From Microbispora sp. H13382 (lineage in GTDB: Bacteria; Actinomycetota; Actinomycetes; Streptosporangiales; Streptosporangiaceae), in the NCBI RefSeq assembly GCF_014161445.1, contig NZ_JABBXA010000028.1:29303-93302 (forward strand): 64,000 nucleotides of DNA, written 5' to 3'. The notes under the pieces were generated by a model. The model searched no databases. It saw only the letters and a list, made by a program, of their open reading frames with translations, and had not been told where the DNA came from. Of this stretch, positions 24,392 to 31,749 are shown piece after piece (the first letter of the stretch is position 1; each line of letters starts with the position of its first letter). Both the position numbers and the translations under genes were made by a program.

Positions 24392-25803
24392 CCGCCCGCG
24401 ATCAGCGCCGCGTCGAGCAGGCCCGCGACCTTCGCGCGGCCCGGCAGGCCGCGTACCTCCGCCGCCAGTGTGGCCGCGGCCCGGGCCGGCAGCACGCGAG
24501 CGGCGTTGAGCTCGTACTTCGTCTGCAGTTCGTCCATGGTCAGCGGGTGTTCCGGCCCGCCCCGCGAGGAGTGGACACGGTGCTCCAGCCGCCGCCCGTC
24601 CGTCGTGCGCACCCTCAGCACGGCGGAGAACGCCCGGGGGAACTCCTCGGTGCACTCCGCGTCGGGCACCACGCGCACCCTGGCGGCCAGGGCGAGCCTG
24701 CGCTCGTCCCGGAAGGCGGACTCGGTGAAGTCGTCGAGGTGCAGACCGAGTCCGCCGCCCCCGATGAGGGCGCTGGCCACCGTGTAGGGGCCGGAGAACT
24801 TCGCGTGGTACGGCGTGCGCGGCCGCACCTTCTCTTCGTACGGCTCGCCGATGGTGCGCAGCGGGGCGGCCGCCACGCCGAGCTCGATCTCCGCGATGTC
24901 GTCGGGCCGCAGCCCGCCGGCGCGCAGGGCGAGGGCGGCGTCGATGCCGGGGTGGGTGAAGTGGTTGGAGGGATACGGCTTGTACACCGTTCTGAGCAGC
25001 TCCCACCGATCGCCGAGCCCGTCGGTGATGGCGCCCTCGTCGTACCGCCCGTCGAGGAACGCCTGGAAGAACCCGAATCGTCCTTCGAAGACCGTCGGCG
25101 GCCCGGTCACGCCCTCCGCCGCCATCCCCGCGGCCACCACGCCCGCGTGGGCCGCCCAGCCGCAGTGGATCCGCTTGACGGTGCCGCCGGTGCGGTTGGC
25201 CTCGATGACGCCGGCTCCCATGCTGGCGGCGATCCCCATCGCGTGGGCGATTCCGTCGGCGTCCAGGCCCATCAGCAGCGCCGCGCCGGCCGCGGCGCCG
25301 ACGGTCCCGCAGATCGACGTGGCGTGCCAGCCCTTCTCGAAGAAGAGGGAGTTGCGCATCTCCGGAATGTAGGACGCCATCCCCAGACGGTTGGTGATCT
25401 CGTCGCCCACCGCGACCGCCTGACACAACTCGGCGCCCGAGGCGCCCACCGCCTCCGCGACGGCCAGCACGGCCGGAACGACGGAGGCGGACGGGTGGAG
25501 CACCGAGGGCAGGTGGGTGTCGTCGAAGTCGAGCGCGTGTGCGAGGGTGCCGTTGACCAGCGCCGCCGAGGGCGCGGGAAGGGAGAGCCTGCGGCCGATG
25601 ACCGATGACTCCCCGGCGCCGCCCCATCTGCCCGCCAGGCGCATGATCGCCTCGTGCGGTTCTGCGGGGCCGGTGAGCTCCTGGGCGGCGAGGCAGTTTC
25701 CGAAGGTGTCGAGCACGCGGCCGGTCACGTCGGCGACGATCGGTTCTGGCAGGCCGGCACGACTGGCGGCGGCGAACTCGGCCAGGGTCGAGACGATGGT
25801 CAT
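24388..25803 (-). CDS. MmgE/PrpD-family protein, copy 2
   Basis: 471-residue paralogue of the protein at 15309, with the same hallmark HALDFDDTH, the IHCGWAAHAGVVAAGMA segment, KPYPSNHFTHPGIDAALALR and VRPRTPYHAKFSGPYTVASAL. The ATG at 25803 overlaps the stop of the cyclase gene (ATGA). The protein differs at many ligand-region positions from copy 1 (for example SNHFTH versus ACQLMH), so the two probably act on different carboxylates or in consecutive steps. Candidate activities within the family: hydro-lyase, decarboxylase or epimerase. Confidence 0.88.
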   Translation of the reverse strand: MTIVSTLAEFAAASRAGLPEPIVADVTGRVLDTFGNCLAAQELTGPAEPHEAIMRLAGRWGGAGESSVIGRRLSLPAPSAALVNGTLAHALDFDDTHLPSVLHPSASVVPAVLAVAEAVGASGAELCQAVAVGDEITNRLGMASYIPEMRNSLFFEKGWHATSICGTVGAAAGAALLMGLDADGIAHAMGIAASMGAGVIEANRTGGTVKRIHCGWAAHAGVVAAGMAAEGVTGPPTVFEGRFGFFQAFLDGRYDEGAITDGLGDRWELLRTVYKPYPSNHFTHPGIDAALALRAGGLRPDDIAEIELGVAAAPLRTIGEPYEEKVRPRTPYHAKFSGPYTVASALIGGGGLGLHLDDFTESAFRDERRLALAARVRVVPDAECTEEFPRAFSAVLRVRTTDGRRLEHRVHSSRGGPEHPLTMDELQTKYELNAARVLPARAAATLAAEVRGLPGRAKVAGLLDAALIAGG

Positions 25804-26603
25804 GCCGCGAGCACCGCGAGGGGTCGCACGGGTGCGCCGGTGGCGCCCACGACGGGCAGCGGGTTGAGCACCAGCAGGAACTCGGGCTTCCCGATGCCGA
25901 TCAGCTCGGTCAGGCGCATCGTCTCGACGATGTTCACGCCCGCCTCCACCAGTAGGATCCGGTGCACGGGCAGGGTCGCGTGGCCGCGCCCGGGGGCGAT
26001 TCGCTCGAAGGCGATCGTCTCTCCGCCGACCACCGCGGCCCCGTGCCCGACCAGCCATCGAGCGGCGTCCGGGCCCGGGCCGGGCACCCCGCCCTCCTCT
26101 CCGGTGAACCGGGACGGCCGGTCCCACTCGCGGGACCAGCCGGTGCCGATCAGCACGGCGTCGCCGCGGCGCAGCTCCACGCCGGCCCTGCGCCGCGCGG
26201 CCTCCAGGTCCACGGGAGTGATCTCGTAGCCGGGCGGCAGCACGTCGACGCCGTGTACTGCGGTCACGTCGAGCAGCACGGCTCGTCCGACATAGGGCTT
26301 GAAGGTCTCGATCCCGTACCGGGACAGGCCCTGGTGCGACTGGATGCCCGAGGCCTCGACTCGTCCGTACACGTAGCCGTCCTGGGACACGTGCCCGAGG
26401 GCGTCGACGTGTGTGCCCACGTGCCCCCCGGTGAGGATGACCTCGTTGGCCGCGGAACCGCCGTCCTCGCGGACCATGTCGCCGTGCCTGCGCTCGATGA
26501 CCATCCTGAACCGCGGATGGTTCGGCGACTGGGGCATACCCGTGCGCATCGGCTGCGCGAGATCGACGACTTTGGCGTCGTCGAGATACCGCCACAACGA
26601 CAT
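25800..26603 (-). CDS. Cyclase-family metal-dependent hydrolase (kynurenine formamidase/isatin hydrolase-like)
   Basis: 267-residue member of the Cyclase (PF04199) family: kynurenine formamidase, isatin hydrolase and related amide or lactam hydrolases. The metal motif HxGTHxDxxxH is complete (GGHVGTHVDALGH). ELRRGDAVLIGTGW and GGETIAFERI are typical later strands. The ATG at 26603 shares one base with the upstream stop (TGATG). Preceded by a CoA-transferase and followed by MmgE/PrpD, so ring or amide opening may feed the CoA pathway. This is one of three hydrolases for C-N bonds in the cluster, with the hydantoinase and the nitrilase-like protein. Confidence 0.87.
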   Translation of the reverse strand: MSLWRYLDDAKVVDLAQPMRTGMPQSPNHPRFRMVIERRHGDMVREDGGSAANEVILTGGHVGTHVDALGHVSQDGYVYGRVEASGIQSHQGLSRYGIETFKPYVGRAVLLDVTAVHGVDVLPPGYEITPVDLEAARRRAGVELRRGDAVLIGTGWSREWDRPSRFTGEEGGVPGPGPDAARWLVGHGAAVVGGETIAFERIAPGRGHATLPVHRILLVEAGVNIVETMRLTELIGIGKPEFLLVLNPLPVVGATGAPVRPLAVLAA

Positions 26604-27859
26604 CACACCACTCCCTTGTCTCGCAGGGCGGTGAGCTCGTCGGCGCTGACGCCGAGGCCGCCCCATACGTCTGTGTTGTCGGCGCCGCGCGCGCGGCCCG
26701 TCCATCGGATGGAACCCGGCGTCTCGGAAAGGCGGAACAGCACGTTCTGCATGCGTACGGGCCCGAGGTCGGGGTCCTGCACGGTGGTGATCGTGTCGAG
26801 CGCGCGGTACTGCGGGTCCTCGAACACGTCCCGGATGTCGTAGATGGGAGCCACCGCCGCCTCGACCCGTTCGAATTCCTCGACCACGGTCGCCAGGTCG
26901 CGTTCGGCGATCCACGCTCCGACGTGGCCGTCCAGCAGGTCGGCGTGTTCGGCCCGGCCGGCCCCGGTGGCGAACCACGGCTCGTCGATCACCTCGGGAT
27001 GCCCGACCAGCCGCATCACCCGCTGCGCGATGGAGTCGGCCGACGTGGACACCGCCACCCAGCGGCCGTCCCGGGTCCGGTAGGTGTTGCGCGGAGCGTT
27101 GTTGACCGAGCGGTTGCCGGTGCGCGACTGGATCTGGCCGAGCTGGTCCCACACGAGCGGCTGCGCGCCGAGAATGGTGACCAGCGGCTCGACGATGGCC
27201 AGGTCGATCACCTGGCCGCGTCCGCTCCCTCCGGGCCGGTCGCGGTGATGCAGCGCCATCGTGACCGCGTTGACGCAGGTGAGCGCGGAGATCCCGTCGG
27301 CCAGACCGAACGGCGGCAGGGTGGGCGGGCCGTCGGGCTCCCCGGTGACCGCGGCGAAACCGCTCATCGACTCGGCGAGGGTGCCGAATCCGGGGCGGCG
27401 AGCGTACGGGCCGAACTGTCCGAAGCCGGTCACCCGGGCGATGACCAGGCGGGGGTTGAGCTCGTGCAGGATCTCCGGGGACAGGCCCCATCGTTCGAGT
27501 GTGCCCGGGCGGAAGTTCTCGATCAGCACGTCGGCGCGGGCGAGCAGCCGTTTGAGCAGCTCGGCGCCTTCGGAGCTGCTGAGGTCGGCGGTCACCGTTC
27601 GCTTGTTCCGGCCGAGCATCTTCCACCACAGGCCGATCCCGTGCTTGCTCGCGCCGTGAGTGCGTGAGGGGTCACCCCGCTTGGGGTGCTCCACCTTGAT
27701 GACATCGGCGCCGAAGTCTCCGAGGATCGTCGCCGCCAGTGGCCCTGCGAACAGCGTGGCGGCGTCGACGACGACGACGCCGGCCAGCGGCCCGGTGGGC
27801 GTTCCGGGCTGCTGGGCTTCCGCTGATCGTTCCTCCGGAACGATCTGCTCTTCATCCAC
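26603..27859 (-). CDS. Class III CoA-transferase (CaiB/BaiF family), copy 2
   Basis: 418-residue family III CoA-transferase, distinct from copy 1 at 14095. Seen: GVVVVDAATLFAGPLAATILGDFGADVIKVEHP, GRNKRTVTADLSS, FRPGTLERWGLSP, TGFGQFGPYARRPGFGTLAESMSGFAAVTG and the catalytic-Asp region PPFGLADGISALTC. GTG 27859 is chosen because GAGGAGG lies 8 nt upstream. Upstream ATGs at 27952 and 28054 would read through a 19-bp-period repeat that is not a multiple of three. First gene of the minus-strand operon ending at 23027. Substrate unknown. Confidence 0.9.
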   Translation of the reverse strand: MDEEQIVPEERSAEAQQPGTPTGPLAGVVVVDAATLFAGPLAATILGDFGADVIKVEHPKRGDPSRTHGASKHGIGLWWKMLGRNKRTVTADLSSSEGAELLKRLLARADVLIENFRPGTLERWGLSPEILHELNPRLVIARVTGFGQFGPYARRPGFGTLAESMSGFAAVTGEPDGPPTLPPFGLADGISALTCVNAVTMALHHRDRPGGSGRGQVIDLAIVEPLVTILGAQPLVWDQLGQIQSRTGNRSVNNAPRNTYRTRDGRWVAVSTSADSIAQRVMRLVGHPEVIDEPWFATGAGRAEHADLLDGHVGAWIAERDLATVVEEFERVEAAVAPIYDIRDVFEDPQYRALDTITTVQDPDLGPVRMQNVLFRLSETPGSIRWTGRARGADNTDVWGGLGVSADELTALRDKGVV

Positions 27860-27879
27860 GGAATGGGCCTCCTCGACCT

Positions 27880-27914
27880 GCTGTGTGCCTGAGACATCGC
27901 TGTGTGCCTGGGAC
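27880..27914. repeat. Direct repeat in the leader of the minus-strand operon
   Basis: Two copies of GCTGTGTGCCTGRGAC at 27880-27895 and 27899-27914, differing at one base, with a 19-bp period. A partial third copy (CTGTGTGCGGAAC) overlaps the composite operator at 28020. The position just upstream of the CoA-transferase ribosome-binding site suggests a regulator site. Confidence 0.5.
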
Positions 27915-28007
27915 GTGTTCTGGGGCGCGTACCAGGACCTGACCTGGGACATGGTTCGAAACGCACCCGGTCGGGCGGTCACACGCCCCGGGGCTTCCCA
28001 AGCTATT

Positions 28008-28032
28008 GAAACAGCGTTACTGTGTGCGGAAC
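28008..28032 (+). promoter_or_regulatory. Composite operator, site 4 (divergent region)
   Basis: Half-sites GAAAC, GTTAC and GGAAC, spacers 3 and 7 nt. It lies in the 215-bp region between the minus-strand CoA-transferase operon and the plus-strand gene at 28075 that leads to the IclR regulator. No convincing -35/-10 pair was found next to it. Confidence 0.7.
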
Positions 28033-28074
28033 AAGTCCACTGTAGCTGTCGCACTTCGAAGGGGACCAGCCCCG

Positions 28075-28425
28075 ATGATCTACCTCGTCTACCGGATGAA
28101 GCTCAGCTCGCGGGCACGTCGCGACATGAGGGGCTTCTGGCAGTGGCTGGAGGATCGGGAGAAATGGTTCTACCGGGATCTGCCGGCGGTGCGGGAGGTG
28201 CGGTGGTACTACAGCGTCGTCGGCGACGTGTACGTCCTCGAGAACTGGGCCGCGTTCGACGACGAGGCGGCCTGGGGCGAGTACCGCACGGCACTCGCGA
28301 GCCTCAAGGCGGACGGCGACTGGGAGACGCGACGGGTCAGCCAGGACGACTGGTGGGAGTTCCTCGACACGCGAATTGTCACCGATCTTCCGGTGCCGGT
28401 CGGAGTCCGACGCCAGGATAGGTGA
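28075..28425 (+). CDS. Small protein of unknown function, possible dimeric alpha/beta-barrel type
   Basis: 116 residues. I do not recognise a named family. It opens with a strand (MIYLVYRMKL), a charged aromatic helix (DMRGFWQWLEDREKWFYRDLP), a strand pair (VREVRWYYSVVGDVYVLENW) and a second helix (DDEAAWGEYRTALASL). This beta-alpha-beta-beta-alpha order is that of dimeric alpha/beta-barrel proteins such as small monooxygenases or NIPSNAP-like proteins. It follows the composite operator by 42 nt and ends 31 nt before the IclR gene. Start ATG 28075 has an AAGGGG element 12 nt upstream, somewhat far. Confidence 0.6.
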   Translation: MIYLVYRMKLSSRARRDMRGFWQWLEDREKWFYRDLPAVREVRWYYSVVGDVYVLENWAAFDDEAAWGEYRTALASLKADGDWETRRVSQDDWWEFLDTRIVTDLPVPVGVRRQDR

Positions 28426-28456
28426 TCAGACTCATCCGAATTCTCCTGGAGGAACG

Positions 28457-29284
28457 ATGTCGCCCAAGACCCGTGCCGCAACCGACACCGACGCACCCGC
28501 GCGCGAGAACACCGGACAGGCCATCGCGACGGTCGAGCGGGCCGTCGAGGTGCTGATGCACTTCGCCGAGACCCCGTCGCCGACCCTTGGTGTGACCGAG
28601 ATCGCCGAGGCGCTGGGCATGTCGAAGGCGGCCGTGCACCGGATCCTGGCCTCGCTGCGCGTTCGCGGGCTGATCGAGCTGGATCTGGTGACCCGGCGTT
28701 ACTCCCTCGGGGTCGGCGCCATGCGCCTGGGCCTCGCCTACCTGGACCGGCTGGACATCAGGCGCATCGCCGCGCCGGAACTGATGGCGCTGTCCCAGCG
28801 CACCGACGAGACGGCGACCCTGTCCATCCGCACGGGCTGGACCCGGATCTACGTCGACCAGGTCACGCCGGCCCGCGAGGTGATCATGACCGTCTCCCTC
28901 GGCGTGCCCTATCCGCTGCACGCCGGCGGGTCGTCGAAGGCGTTTCTCGCCTTCTTAACGGAAGAGGAAATCGAGAGCTACCTGGCGCAGCGGTCGCTGG
29001 AGCCGCTGACCAGCGAGACCATCGCCGACACCGGGAAACTGCGCGAGGAACTCGCGGCGATCCGGAAGCGCGGCTGGGCCCGCTCGTTCGGCGAGCGCAT
29101 GGCGGGCGCTGCGTCCGTGGCGGCGCCGGTGTTCGATCACCACGGGCGGCCGATCGCCGTCCTCAGCGTCTGCGGCCCCCAGGAACGGTTCCGCGACGAG
29201 GTCGACGCGTGTGTCGAGGCGTTGCTCGAATCCACCGCACGACTGTCCGGCCAGATGGGCTGGACAGAAGAAGAAAGGAGGTGA
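28457..29284 (+). CDS. IclR-family transcriptional regulator
   Basis: 275 residues. The N-terminal winged helix (about 25-85) includes AIATVERAVEVLMHFAE, VTEIAEALGMSKAAVHRILASLRVRGLIE and RRYSLGVGAMRLG; the C-terminal effector domain (about 100-260) includes GVPYPLHAGGSSKAFLAFL. IclR proteins bind small carboxylates or aromatics and sit on short inverted repeats. Known operators such as that of KdgR have the form GAAAC-N3-GTTTC, matching the first palindrome of the composite element found at eight promoters here. It is therefore the best candidate for the cluster's main regulator. ATG 28457 with GGAGGA is clear. It shares a transcript with the small gene upstream and possibly the hydantoinase downstream. 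Confidence 0.93.
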   Translation: MSPKTRAATDTDAPARENTGQAIATVERAVEVLMHFAETPSPTLGVTEIAEALGMSKAAVHRILASLRVRGLIELDLVTRRYSLGVGAMRLGLAYLDRLDIRRIAAPELMALSQRTDETATLSIRTGWTRIYVDQVTPAREVIMTVSLGVPYPLHAGGSSKAFLAFLTEEEIESYLAQRSLEPLTSETIADTGKLREELAAIRKRGWARSFGERMAGAASVAAPVFDHHGRPIAVLSVCGPQERFRDEVDACVEALLESTARLSGQMGWTEEERR

Positions 29285-29314
29285 CGGCCGTCCGGTCGGC
29301 CGGCCGTCGCGCGC

Positions 29315-30754
29315 ATGTCCCGATACGATCTGCTCATCAAGGGTGGCACCGTCGTTCTTCCCTACCACGGAGAGGTCCGCGCTGACCTGGCCGTGCGCGA
29401 CGGGAAGGTGGCGGCTCTCGCCGACGACATCGCCGCTTCCGAAGCCGGCGAGGTCGTGGACGCGGCCGGGAAGGTGGTCCTTCCCGGCGCCGTCGACGCA
29501 CACTTCCACCTCGGCATCTACCGCGACTTAGCCCTCGACGCCTTCGAGGAGACCCGCTCGTCCCTCGTCGGCGGCGCGACCACCGTTGTCTCCTACTTCC
29601 GCACCGGCTCGCACTATCTCGAGCGCACGGGACCGTACAAGGAGATCTTCCCCGAGGTCCTCGACCGGGTGTCCGGCCGGTGCTGGACCGACTACGGCTT
29701 CCACCTCGCGCCGATGACCGTGGAGCAGATCTCCGAGATCCCGTTCCTGGTCGAGGAGCACGGCGTCACCTCGTTCAAGTACTACATGTTCTACAAGGGC
29801 TTCGACCTCGCGGCCAACAGCCGTGACGCCCAGGCCTTCACCATGGGCGACGAGTACGACCTCGGCCATCTCTACCTGATCATGGAGCAGGTGGCGGCGG
29901 TGCAGCAGGCGCGTCCCGACCTGCGGCTGTCTCTGTCGCTGCACTGCGAGCAGTCCGAGCTGATGCGGGTGTTCATCGACCGGGTCCGCTCTCAGGGCGA
30001 TCCGCAGACGCTCCGGGCCTACCACGAAGGGCGTCCGCCGCTGACCGAGCGGGTCGCCATCGGCGAGGCGACCACGCTGGCGAGCCACACGGGCACCAAC
30101 ATCAACCTGCTGCACCTGTCCAGCCGGGAGGCGATCGAGGCGGTTGCCCTCGCCCGCGCGTCGTACGGCGGGATCGACATGCGCGCCGAGACCACATTGC
30201 ACCACCTGTGTCTCGACCACGACGGCCTGGACGCCCGCGGCGGGCTCGGCGGGAAGGTCAATCCGCCGATCCGCACGAAGGCGGACAACGAGGCGCTGTG
30301 GCGGCGGGTCGCCGACGGCACCGTCGACTGGGTGGCCTCCGACCACGCCTGCTGCATGGAGGCGGAGAAGGGCGAGGAACTGTGGCCGGCCCGTCCGGGC
30401 TTCGGCGGGACCGCCCTGCTCTATCCCGTCCTGTTCTCCGAGGGGCATGTGAAGCGCGGGCTCTCCCTGACCCGCGTCGCCGAGCTGGCCTCGGCCAACC
30501 CCGCCCGCGCGTACAACCTGTGGGGCCGCAAAGGCAGCCTCGCGGTCGGCTTCGACGCCGACCTCACCGTCGTCGACCCCGGCCTGACCCAGACCGTGAC
30601 GGCCGAGCGATGCCTCTCGGGCCAGGACCACTGCCCGTTCGAGGGAGTCGACCTCACCGGCTGGCCGGTCACCACCGTCGTCGGCGGGCAGGTTCGGTTC
30701 CGCGACGGCGAGGTCGTGGGCGAGCCGTCGGGGCGTTACGCCCACCGCGGCTGA
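29315..30754 (+). CDS. Hydantoinase/dihydropyrimidinase-type cyclic amidohydrolase
   Basis: 479-residue amidohydrolase opening a cyclic amide (hydantoin, dihydropyrimidine or related ring). Binuclear metal site visible: His63 and His65 in DAHFHLG, the carboxylated Lys155 in VTSFKYYM, His in SLHCEQ, His in NLLHLSS and Asp in ASDHACC. The C-terminal beta-sandwich strands (GSLAVGFDADLTVVDP) are complete. The ATG at 29315 is the first start after the in-frame stop of the IclR gene. The only strong ribosome-binding site (AAAGGAGG, 29275-29281) overlaps the IclR stop, 34 nt upstream, so initiation may be weak. Points to a nitrogen-containing substrate for the cluster. Confidence 0.92.
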   Translation: MSRYDLLIKGGTVVLPYHGEVRADLAVRDGKVAALADDIAASEAGEVVDAAGKVVLPGAVDAHFHLGIYRDLALDAFEETRSSLVGGATTVVSYFRTGSHYLERTGPYKEIFPEVLDRVSGRCWTDYGFHLAPMTVEQISEIPFLVEEHGVTSFKYYMFYKGFDLAANSRDAQAFTMGDEYDLGHLYLIMEQVAAVQQARPDLRLSLSLHCEQSELMRVFIDRVRSQGDPQTLRAYHEGRPPLTERVAIGEATTLASHTGTNINLLHLSSREAIEAVALARASYGGIDMRAETTLHHLCLDHDGLDARGGLGGKVNPPIRTKADNEALWRRVADGTVDWVASDHACCMEAEKGEELWPARPGFGGTALLYPVLFSEGHVKRGLSLTRVAELASANPARAYNLWGRKGSLAVGFDADLTVVDPGLTQTVTAERCLSGQDHCPFEGVDLTGWPVTTVVGGQVRFRDGEVVGEPSGRYAHRG

Positions 30755-30765
30755 CCGGTCCGGCA

Positions 30766-30777
30766 AAACGTCAGACC
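30766..30777. promoter_or_regulatory. FadR/FCD-type GntR site candidate
   Basis: AAACGTCAGACC, whose reverse complement is identical to 12486-12497, lying 2 nt upstream of the -35 at 30780. Core GTC-N-GAC as in FadR-type sites. Confidence 0.45.
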
Positions 30778-30779
30778 TA

Positions 30780-30809
30780 TTGACAGTCAATCGATGTCAA
30801 CCCTACGTT
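30780..30809 (+). promoter_or_regulatory. Promoter of the LIV-type permease operon
   Basis: TTGACA (30780-30785) and TACGTT (30804-30809), 18-nt spacer. The composite operator begins 4 nt downstream of the -10. Confidence 0.65.
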
Positions 30810-30813
30810 TGCC

Positions 30814-30838
30814 AAAACCCTGTTCCGTTGGGCGGAAC
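30814..30838 (+). promoter_or_regulatory. Composite operator, site 5
   Basis: Half-sites AAAAC, GTTCC and GGAAC, spacers 3 and 7 nt. The last two, with flanks, extend to the palindrome CCTGTTCCG-N5-CGGAACAGG. It overlaps the expected transcription start of the permease operon. Confidence 0.75.
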
Positions 30839-30879
30839 AGGGTGGGTCAATTCTCGCAACACTTCCAGGAGCGTTCCAG

Positions 30880-31749
30880 ATGAGCCCTGAGGTGATCATC
30901 GACGGGCTGTTCGCCGGTTCCGTCTACGCACTGGTCGCGCTCGCCCTGGCCATCGTCTTCCAGCCGACGAGGATCATGAACTTCGCCCAGGGCGAGGCGC
31001 TGATCCTCGGCGCGGCGGTCTCGTACCAGATCGTGGCGCTGGAGAAGATGAGCTGGGCGCTCGCCCTTGTCGTGACGATCGTGGTAGCGGCGCTCATGGG
31101 CGTGCTCATGGAGCGCATGATCATGCTACCAGTCCGCATGTCGGGCTCGCGCTACGCGTGGATCATCGCGACGCTCGCCGCGGCCCTGATCTTCCAGTCG
31201 CTGTTCAACCTCGGCTTCTTCGACGTCGACGCGCTGCGGCCGGATCCGGTGGTCGCGGGCGGTTTCGAGATCGCGGGCGTCTCCGTCGAGTGGCAGGAAC
31301 TGCTGGCCATCATCGTGGCGCTGGCGGTCATGGCCGGCTACGACCTGTTCCTGCGGCGATCGGTCTACGGCCGCGCCATCAGGGCCACCGCGCACAGCTC
31401 GGACACCTCCGTGCTCATGGGAATCCCCGTGCAGCGCATCGTCGTGCTCTCGTTCGTGATCGCCGCCGTCATCACCGCGGTCGCGGGCCTGCTCGCCGCG
31501 CCCGTGATCTTCATCGCCCCCGCGGTCGGCCTGACCTTCACCATCAAGGGCTTCACCGCCGCGGTGATCGGAGGCGTCGGATCGCCACGAGGGGCGCTCG
31601 CCGGAGGCATGATCGTCGGTCTGCTGGACACCGTGGTCCGGAGCGTGGTCGGCGGGACGGTCGGCAACTTCGCGGTGTTCGCGGCGCTCGCGGTGATCCT
31701 CATCGTCTTCCCGTCCGGACTGTTCGGCAAGCCCATGGAGGCACACTGA
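30880..31749 (+). CDS. LIV-type ABC transporter permease (LivH-like)
   Basis: 289-residue inner-membrane subunit with about eight hydrophobic segments. Seen: GLFAGSVYALVALALAIVF, the family signature MNFAQGEALILG, and IRATAHSSDTSVLMGIPVQRI, the cytoplasmic loop that contacts the ATPase, and GGVGSPRGALAGGMIVG. First gene of a three-gene operon (LivH, fused LivM-LivG, LivF) under its own promoter and composite operator. No binding protein is encoded here; the tandem receptors at 2438 and 3704 share the same operator type and probably serve this pore. Confidence 0.93.
   Translation: MSPEVIIDGLFAGSVYALVALALAIVFQPTRIMNFAQGEALILGAAVSYQIVALEKMSWALALVVTIVVAALMGVLMERMIMLPVRMSGSRYAWIIATLAAALIFQSLFNLGFFDVDALRPDPVVAGGFEIAGVSVEWQELLAIIVALAVMAGYDLFLRRSVYGRAIRATAHSSDTSVLMGIPVQRIVVLSFVIAAVITAVAGLLAAPVIFIAPAVGLTFTIKGFTAAVIGGVGSPRGALAGGMIVGLLDTVVRSVVGGTVGNFAVFAALAVILIVFPSGLFGKPMEAH

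Noticed and set aside
27860..28054. Longer CoA-transferase starting at 28054 or 27952
   Set aside because: It would read through the operator and a 19-bp-period repeat, and the family fold begins after the GTG at 27859, which has a good ribosome-binding site.
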